NCBI GenBank assembly: GCA_963579925.1
Contig: CAUZJA010000013.1
Span: 1 to 26,632 of the forward strand
Source: UBA1151 sp963579925
GTDB lineage: Bacteria > Chloroflexota > Dehalococcoidia > Lucifugimonadales > Lucifugimonadaceae
Length of the DNA stretch: 26,632 nt
Direction: 5' to 3'
The notes below the pieces were generated by a model. The model was given only the letters and a program-made list of their open reading frames with translations. It searched no databases and was not told where the DNA came from. Positions 23,092-26,632 of the stretch are shown piece after piece. Within the stretch, counting starts at the first letter, position 1, and each line of letters opens with the position of its first letter. The position numbers and the translations under genes were made by a program.

Positions 23092-23137
23092 AAAAAACCC
23101 CCGGCTGAGTTCAGTCGAGAGTTCGTAAAGTGTAGCA
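23092..23137 (-). promoter_or_regulatory. rpsB: rpsB promoter (extended -10) and early leader G5-T6 tract
   Basis: On the minus strand TGCTACACT (23129-23137) is an extended -10 element; no good -35 stands 16-18 bases before it. Transcription would start near 23122, giving a leader of about 140 nt. A G5-T6 tract at 23092-23102 follows a short CTGA/TCAG dyad, so it resembles a weak terminator or a structured ribosomal-protein leader. Further down, TGTGG/CCACA and AATTG/CAATT can form alternative small hairpins (about 23070-23090). Confidence 0.4.
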
Positions 23138-23497
23138 CACGCGCAGAACGATTTGGGTATGGGCGCTTCAGCGCTGAGCAATCGTTTCGTCGCAATTGTT
23201 AAATAGAGTCCGACGAGCCCCAAACCTAGATAGTGCCAGTGGCCCCAATAATATGCAGGTCGCAGGCCCAGAAATGAACAAGCTGTCATATTGAGACCAT
23301 GTCAGTTCATTTTTCGGCAGATAAAATTCCGAGATGGAAGTCGGCTTCAGCACAGCAATCCAGATGAGCCATCTTCAGATTGCCTTCAGATTCGCGCCTT
23401 ACAGAAAACAAGGGCATCGTATTTATTGCTGAGGAACTCCAGATCCCTGCAGAAGCGGTAACTCGCAGCATGAGGGAGTTATGGAGGACACTGTTAC
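23138..23497. other. Intergenic region without a convincing gene
   Basis: These 360 bases between the rpsB promoter and the ccdA-like gene hold no tRNA-like cloverleaf, no long reading frame with recognisable protein sequence, and no clear promoter. The only structured item is a small GCGC-TTCA-GCGC hairpin near 23163-23174. A 41-codon plus-strand frame (TTG 23380 to stop 23505) overlaps the next start; I do not recognise it and doubt it. The ribosome binding site of the next gene (GGAGGA) is at 23483-23488. Confidence 0.5.
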
Positions 23498-24466
23498 ATG
23501 GATGATCAGGAAACCGTGAACACGGAAATGGTCATCAAGAGAGAGGAAAAGAAAGTGGCAACTGCCGCCGTTGGATCAGGATCAGGTCAGAGCCGCCTGA
23601 CGATGTCAAAAATATTCCCGTATTTGCTCGCAACTACCGTGCTCGTTATCTCTGCGGTCGCTGGATTCCTTGTTGGTGACGGGGCTAACACTGCCGTTGG
23701 GAGGATTCTTGACGCCTCATCATCATCTTCAAACTTCCTTGGTAACTTTGGCGACGTGCTCCCATTTGGCTTCGCTTTTGCAGCTGGAATGGTCTCCACT
23801 GTCAATCCATGTGGCTTCATGATGCTGCCCGCATACTTGGGCCTCTATGTTGGCAGTGCTGGCGAAGAAGAGAAGAAGCTCAGCCTGACGCAGCGCCTTG
23901 CTAAAGCCAGCGTGGTTAGCGTTGCGGTAGGACTTGGGTTCGTGGTCCTGTTCGGTGCAGCAGGCATCGTCATCTCTGCGGGCGCACAGTCAATCGTAGA
24001 GATCTTCCCGTGGGTCGGACTCGGCGTAGGTGCGGTGCTCACGATTGCTGGTGGATACATCATGGCTGGTGGGAAGCTGTATACCGCTTTTGCTACTCAG
24101 ACCGCCAGTAAGATTGGCGACCCGAGAGATGCGTCGCTGAAGGGCTACTTCCTCTTTGGGCTCAGCTACGCAACTGCGTCACTGAGTTGCACACTGCCCA
24201 TCTTTATAGCGCTCATCAGCAGTTCGCTGGCAACCGGAAACTTCATCGACGCAGCCGGTCAGTTCCTGGTCTACGCACTTGGTATGGCGTTCGTGATCAC
24301 GGTCCTGACGCTGAGCCTTGCGCTGGCGCAGAACCAGGTATCTACGGCGCTGCGGAAGGTGTTGCCGCACACGAACATGATCTCTTCGATTCTGTTGCTG
24401 GTGGCCGGTGGCTACATAGTCTTCTACTGGCTGACTGAAGGCGGCCTGGCAGACAGAATCCTCTAG
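23498..24466 (+). CDS. CcdA-family membrane thiol-redox protein (cytochrome c biogenesis type)
   Basis: A 322-residue membrane protein related to CcdA/DsbD transmembrane domains, which move electrons from cytoplasmic thioredoxin to the outside for cytochrome c maturation or disulfide reduction. It starts with a polar segment (1-37) and one extra membrane helix (about 39-60). The six-helix core that follows has the first redox cysteine in NPCGFMMLPAY (Cys105) and the second in LSCTLPI (Cys231), each in the expected helix, plus the pseudo-repeat GYFLFGLSYA. The ATG has GGAGGA nine bases upstream. No thioredoxin-like partner, ResA or ResB gene is adjacent, so its reductive partner is unknown. 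It is a single-gene unit closed by the terminator at 24492-24518. Family confident, precise role open. Confidence 0.82.
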   Translation: MDDQETVNTEMVIKREEKKVATAAVGSGSGQSRLTMSKIFPYLLATTVLVISAVAGFLVGDGANTAVGRILDASSSSSNFLGNFGDVLPFGFAFAAGMVSTVNPCGFMMLPAYLGLYVGSAGEEEKKLSLTQRLAKASVVSVAVGLGFVVLFGAAGIVISAGAQSIVEIFPWVGLGVGAVLTIAGGYIMAGGKLYTAFATQTASKIGDPRDASLKGYFLFGLSYATASLSCTLPIFIALISSSLATGNFIDAAGQFLVYALGMAFVITVLTLSLALAQNQVSTALRKVLPHTNMISSILLLVAGGYIVFYWLTEGGLADRIL

Positions 24467-24491
24467 GCACTCCCTGCTGGACATAGAAAAA

Positions 24492-24518
24492 GACCCGCTG
24501 ATGAGGCGGGTCCTTTTT
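24492..24518 (+). terminator. Intrinsic terminator after the ccdA-like gene
   Basis: GACCCGC (24492-24498), a 7-base loop, GCGGGTC (24506-24512) and then CTTTTT form a strong hairpin with U-run. An A5 run ahead of the stem makes it partly usable on the other strand too, though the response regulator is transcribed toward it from about 150 bases away. Confidence 0.92.
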
Positions 24519-24660
24519 ATTGAAGAACTGATGCGAGCGACTCGATCGAATTCGCTGGTGGTTCCGTTGGTCCACCCCGCGCTACAGATGCGACGTTTGG
24601 GCGCAGCTATCGCAGCCGCATCTACGCGTACGGACGTGTGAGATGCGGTGAGACACGCAC

Positions 24661-25065
24661 CTAAACCCGCTCCAAAACCTCTCCACTGCGTATCGCTGCC
24701 GCCTCTATTGCCTCCATGATCTCTTGCATGCGGAACGGCTTGGCGATGATCTGATCCACGTGCGGGTGGATTGTGGCCAGCTGTTCCTCCTGGTAGGTGA
24801 AGCTTGCTGAGATCAGTGCGAGGTATCCCGGGCGGAGTGTGAAGCCGTGAGATATGGCTCTCAGTACGCCCAGTCCGTTCAACCGGGGCATCCGAATATC
24901 CAGAAACACGACGTCATAGATTTCACCAGACATCGCCCGAACGGCATCTACACCGTTATCAGCGGTCTCTAGATTCGGCTGCACGTTCTCTTCGATGATC
25001 GATTTTATTACAAACTGGATATCTTTGGAGTCGTCGATGATCAAGATTTTCATTGGATCAGCCAT
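24661..25065 (-). CDS. Receiver-only response regulator (CheY-like)
   Basis: A 134-residue phosphoreceiver domain without an output domain. It has the acidic pair Asp11-Asp12 (IIDDSKD), the phosphorylation site Asp56 (FLDIRMP), the switch Ser in ISASF (Ser86/88) and Lys109 (AKPF), so phosphorylation should work. Single-domain regulators act by protein contact, in phosphorelays or on motors and enzymes. I took the ATG at 25065 because GGAGG is seven bases upstream; an ATG at 25125 would add 20 unconserved residues, and an ATG at 25053 begins at the first strand. No histidine kinase is in the window. It lies about 260 bases after the VIT1-like gene, with a terminator-like hairpin between. Confidence 0.88.
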   Translation of the reverse strand: MADPMKILIIDDSKDIQFVIKSIIEENVQPNLETADNGVDAVRAMSGEIYDVVFLDIRMPRLNGLGVLRAISHGFTLRPGYLALISASFTYQEEQLATIHPHVDQIIAKPFRMQEIMEAIEAAAIRSGEVLERV

Positions 25066-25246
25066 TGGGTTGCCTCCGGTGGGGGTGTTTGATTCAATGA
25101 TCACTGGAGGCTGGCTTGAGGGCATTACGTTCGCATCACACCCCTGTTACAACTTGATGCCGAATGCTTGCATTGTGAAGTGATAGCCGCGGGGCTTGCT
25201 CCGCTGAGGTCACAAAGCGCAGGAGCGGCTCAATGATCCGCTGCAT

Positions 25247-25275
25247 ACAACAACAAAGAGCCGGGCAAGCCCGGC
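25247..25275 (-). terminator. Probable terminator after the VIT1-like gene
   Basis: GCCGGGC (25260-25266) and GCCCGGC (25269-25275) form a perfect 7-bp GC stem with a two-base minimal loop. On the minus strand it is followed by a T-rich but broken TCTTTGTTGTTG. It stands 52 bases after the VIT1-like stop and ahead of the response regulator. Confidence 0.65.
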
Positions 25276-25326
25276 AGCTGCCAGGGCGCTCAAAACGGGG
25301 AGCGCGTGGCGAGGACCTGTAGTCGG

Positions 25327-26100
25327 CTATACCGAATCTATCAGCCCGCGTAGCAAGACTCCTACACCGTATGCCAGTGAGGCGGCAACGCCGCCAACCG
25401 CCAGCGTCTCGAGGCCTTCGTACCACCACTTTGTGGCCACGAATGTGCTCTTAATCGCTCCCACCAGGAAGAACGCTATACCGGTGAGAATTGACGCCCA
25501 GAGGAACGGTGCGGGGAGATCGCCATCGGTCGCCAGCGCGACGAAGTAAACCAGCAGCGGGATTGTTCCAACGAGTAGGAACGCCAGGAATGTGACCAGC
25601 CCGGCTTTGCCTGCCGATTTGTGCTCATCTGAGACGTTGTGGACCTCGTGCATGATCTCGTGTAGCCATGTTTCTCGGTTGGAGGTGACAGTGGCAACCG
25701 CGAACTCCAATGCCTCTCCCTCGAATCCTCGGGCGAGAAATATTTGCCTGATAGCTTCCGTAGCACCGTCTGGATAAATCTCTATGTGACGTGATGCGGA
25801 CTCACGGAGCGCGTCTGCCTGCTGGTGCTCTGCTCGCTCGCCAAGGAATACGCCAATTCCCATGCTGAATCCGTCAGCCAGCAGGTTGGCGAGCCCCAGC
25901 ACCACGACGATCCCAGCCCCCAGATCTGCGCCCACCGCGCCTGCTACTACGGCAAATGTAGTTATGGCGCCGTCAATGGCACCCAGGATGAAGTCGCCAA
26001 GGTTGCTATGCGTGGGGCCATCTTCCAGCGCCTGCCGAATTGCCTCGGGCGAGTGCGAAAGTCTTAGCTGGTCGAGGTCTTCTTCAGAATGACGGTGCAT
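25327..26100 (-). CDS. VIT1/CCC1-family iron/manganese transporter
   Basis: A 257-residue membrane protein of the vacuolar-iron-transporter family, which exports Fe2+ or Mn2+ from the cytoplasm in exchange for protons. The first membrane helix has GDFILGAIDGAITTFAVVAG with Asp43; the second has LADGFSMGIGVFLGERAEH with Met80 - positions that match metal-path residues known in plant VIT1. A hydrophilic helical region (about 95-160) carries several Glu, Met and His residues (LEFA, ETWLHEIMHEVH), as in the metal-binding domain between helices two and three. Three more helices follow. The ATG at 26100 lies 11 bases after the GNAT gene, without a good ribosome binding site, so coupling is likely. 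The exact metal is not known. Confidence 0.87.
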   Translation of the reverse strand: MHRHSEEDLDQLRLSHSPEAIRQALEDGPTHSNLGDFILGAIDGAITTFAVVAGAVGADLGAGIVVVLGLANLLADGFSMGIGVFLGERAEHQQADALRESASRHIEIYPDGATEAIRQIFLARGFEGEALEFAVATVTSNRETWLHEIMHEVHNVSDEHKSAGKAGLVTFLAFLLVGTIPLLVYFVALATDGDLPAPFLWASILTGIAFFLVGAIKSTFVATKWWYEGLETLAVGGVAASLAYGVGVLLRGLIDSV

Positions 26101-26111
26101 GTGTCACTTTG

Positions 26112-26525
26112 CTACAGGTTCTTCGCGAGCGGTTCGATGCTGCTGTTTGGGACATACCCATGATGATTCCAAAAAGGGCCAGCCTCTGAACTGTTAATCA
26201 GGGCTAGAGCATAAACCCGCGTTGCGCCTAGTTTCCTCAGTTCATCCTCAACCAACTCAAGCAGATGGGTGGCGATACCAGACCGCCGGTACTCCGGATC
26301 GATCACCAGACGGTACATATTTGCCCGCCAGCCATCCCACGCCCCGATGAGCGAACCAACCAGTGCCTCGCCATCCCATGCCAGCACAAATAGCTGCGGA
26401 TCGCGTTCCAACATGCGTTTGATCGCCGTCGTATTGTCTGTCGAACCCTGTTGGCCGCCGCGAATCCACAGGTCCAGAACCGCGTTGATATCGCCCTTCG
26501 TGCATGGGCGATACGAGATCGTCAT
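26112..26525 (-). CDS. GNAT-family N-acetyltransferase
   Basis: A 137-residue acetyltransferase of the GNAT superfamily. The acetyl-CoA site is RLVIDPEYRRSGIATHLLE (about residues 72-90), with the R/Q-x-x-G-x-A pattern as RRSGIA. The helix EDELRKLGATRVYALAL and the last strand block FWNHHGYVPN follow, with the family's usual Gly-Tyr end. The substrate cannot be read from sequence. The ATG at 26525 overlaps the stop of an upstream gene (ATGA), and the VIT1-like gene follows after 11 bases, so all three are probably one transcript. Confidence 0.85.
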   Translation of the reverse strand: MTISYRPCTKGDINAVLDLWIRGGQQGSTDNTTAIKRMLERDPQLFVLAWDGEALVGSLIGAWDGWRANMYRLVIDPEYRRSGIATHLLELVEDELRKLGATRVYALALINSSEAGPFWNHHGYVPNSSIEPLAKNL

Positions 26526-26632
26526 TCCGTCAGCCAGCCGTAGGGTGAGATATCGACGCCCTGTTCGTCAGCGCTGAGCCTGATGTCCCTGATCGTCACA
26601 TCGTTGAGGGGGATTCCCTGTTCGATGTTGAT
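26522..26632 (-). CDS. C-terminal end of an unidentified protein (partial)
   Basis: A minus-strand frame is open from the window edge to a TGA at 26522-26524, giving the last 36 residues of a protein ending in SPYGWLTE. The sequence is mixed polar/hydrophobic and without low complexity, as in a real globular protein (IPLNDVTIRDIRLSADE). The stop overlaps the GNAT start as ATGA, which favours a real operon. I do not recognise the family from this short piece. Confidence 0.55.
   Translation of the reverse strand: MNIEQGIPLNDVTIRDIRLSADEQGVDISPYGWLTE

Noticed and set aside
23380..23505. 41-codon plus-strand frame overlapping the ccdA-like start
   Set aside because: TTG start without ribosome binding site, no recognised family. 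Could be a leader peptide, but evidence is too thin.
1..26632. CRISPR arrays, insertion sequences, phage genes, tRNA or rRNA genes
   Set aside because: No regularly spaced repeats, no transposase or integrase-like protein, no terminal inverted repeats with target duplications, and no cloverleaf-like segment noticed by eye.

Overview
The window is a compact bacterial chromosome segment made almost entirely of housekeeping genes. Three things point to a Chloroflexota genome of the Dehalococcoidia type, possibly a free-living or marine relative such as SAR202. The minus-strand order rpsB-tsf-pyrH-frr-uppS-cdsA-dxr-rseP-ispG-proS matches, from memory, the arrangement in Dehalococcoides-like genomes. 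EF-Ts is very short (167 aa) and IF-2 is compact (620 aa). NusA and S2 carry long low-complexity tails. This placement is an inference, and no rRNA or tRNA gene is present to settle it. Mixed-strand housekeeping clusters, many TTG/GTG starts and mid-range GC run through the whole window. I see no sign of a recent mobile element, phage or CRISPR array.

Layout. Positions 1-1565 (+): the end of a lamin-tail-domain protein, then lexA and a stand-alone tatA. A long perfect stem-loop (1574-1611) serves as a two-way terminator facing a minus-strand operon, rlmD-like rRNA methyltransferase > maf > tatA/B-like > tatC (4677 to 1636), with a 4-nt maf/tatB overlap. From the divergent region 4678-4874, lipA, a NifU-type Fe-S carrier and a two-domain methyltransferase run on the plus strand to 7277. 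They converge on the minus-strand operon nusA > ylxR > infB (11250 to 7333). That operon has a near-consensus promoter followed by an intrinsic terminator inside its leader.

A HAD phosphatase (11426-12127, +) shares a CTAG stop with the convergent proS. From 22980 down to 12124 one long minus-strand series joins translation (rpsB, tsf, frr, proS), UMP kinase, isoprenoid supply (dxr, ispG), undecaprenyl-diphosphate synthesis (uppS), CDP-diacylglycerol synthesis (cdsA) and a site-2 protease (rseP). This series couples ribosome output to membrane and envelope growth. The 517-bp gap 22981-23497 holds the rpsB promoter and leader and otherwise no convincing gene.

The last part has a CcdA-type membrane protein (+) with a strong terminator. 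It is followed on the minus strand by a receiver-only response regulator, a VIT1/CCC1-type Fe/Mn transporter, a GNAT acetyltransferase, and the end of an unidentified gene running off the window. I found no clearly new defence or metabolic system. The best leads are the nusA leader attenuator, a methyltransferase whose domain degeneration is the reverse of RsmC/RlmG, an enlarged site-2 protease, and the lipA/nfu pair.
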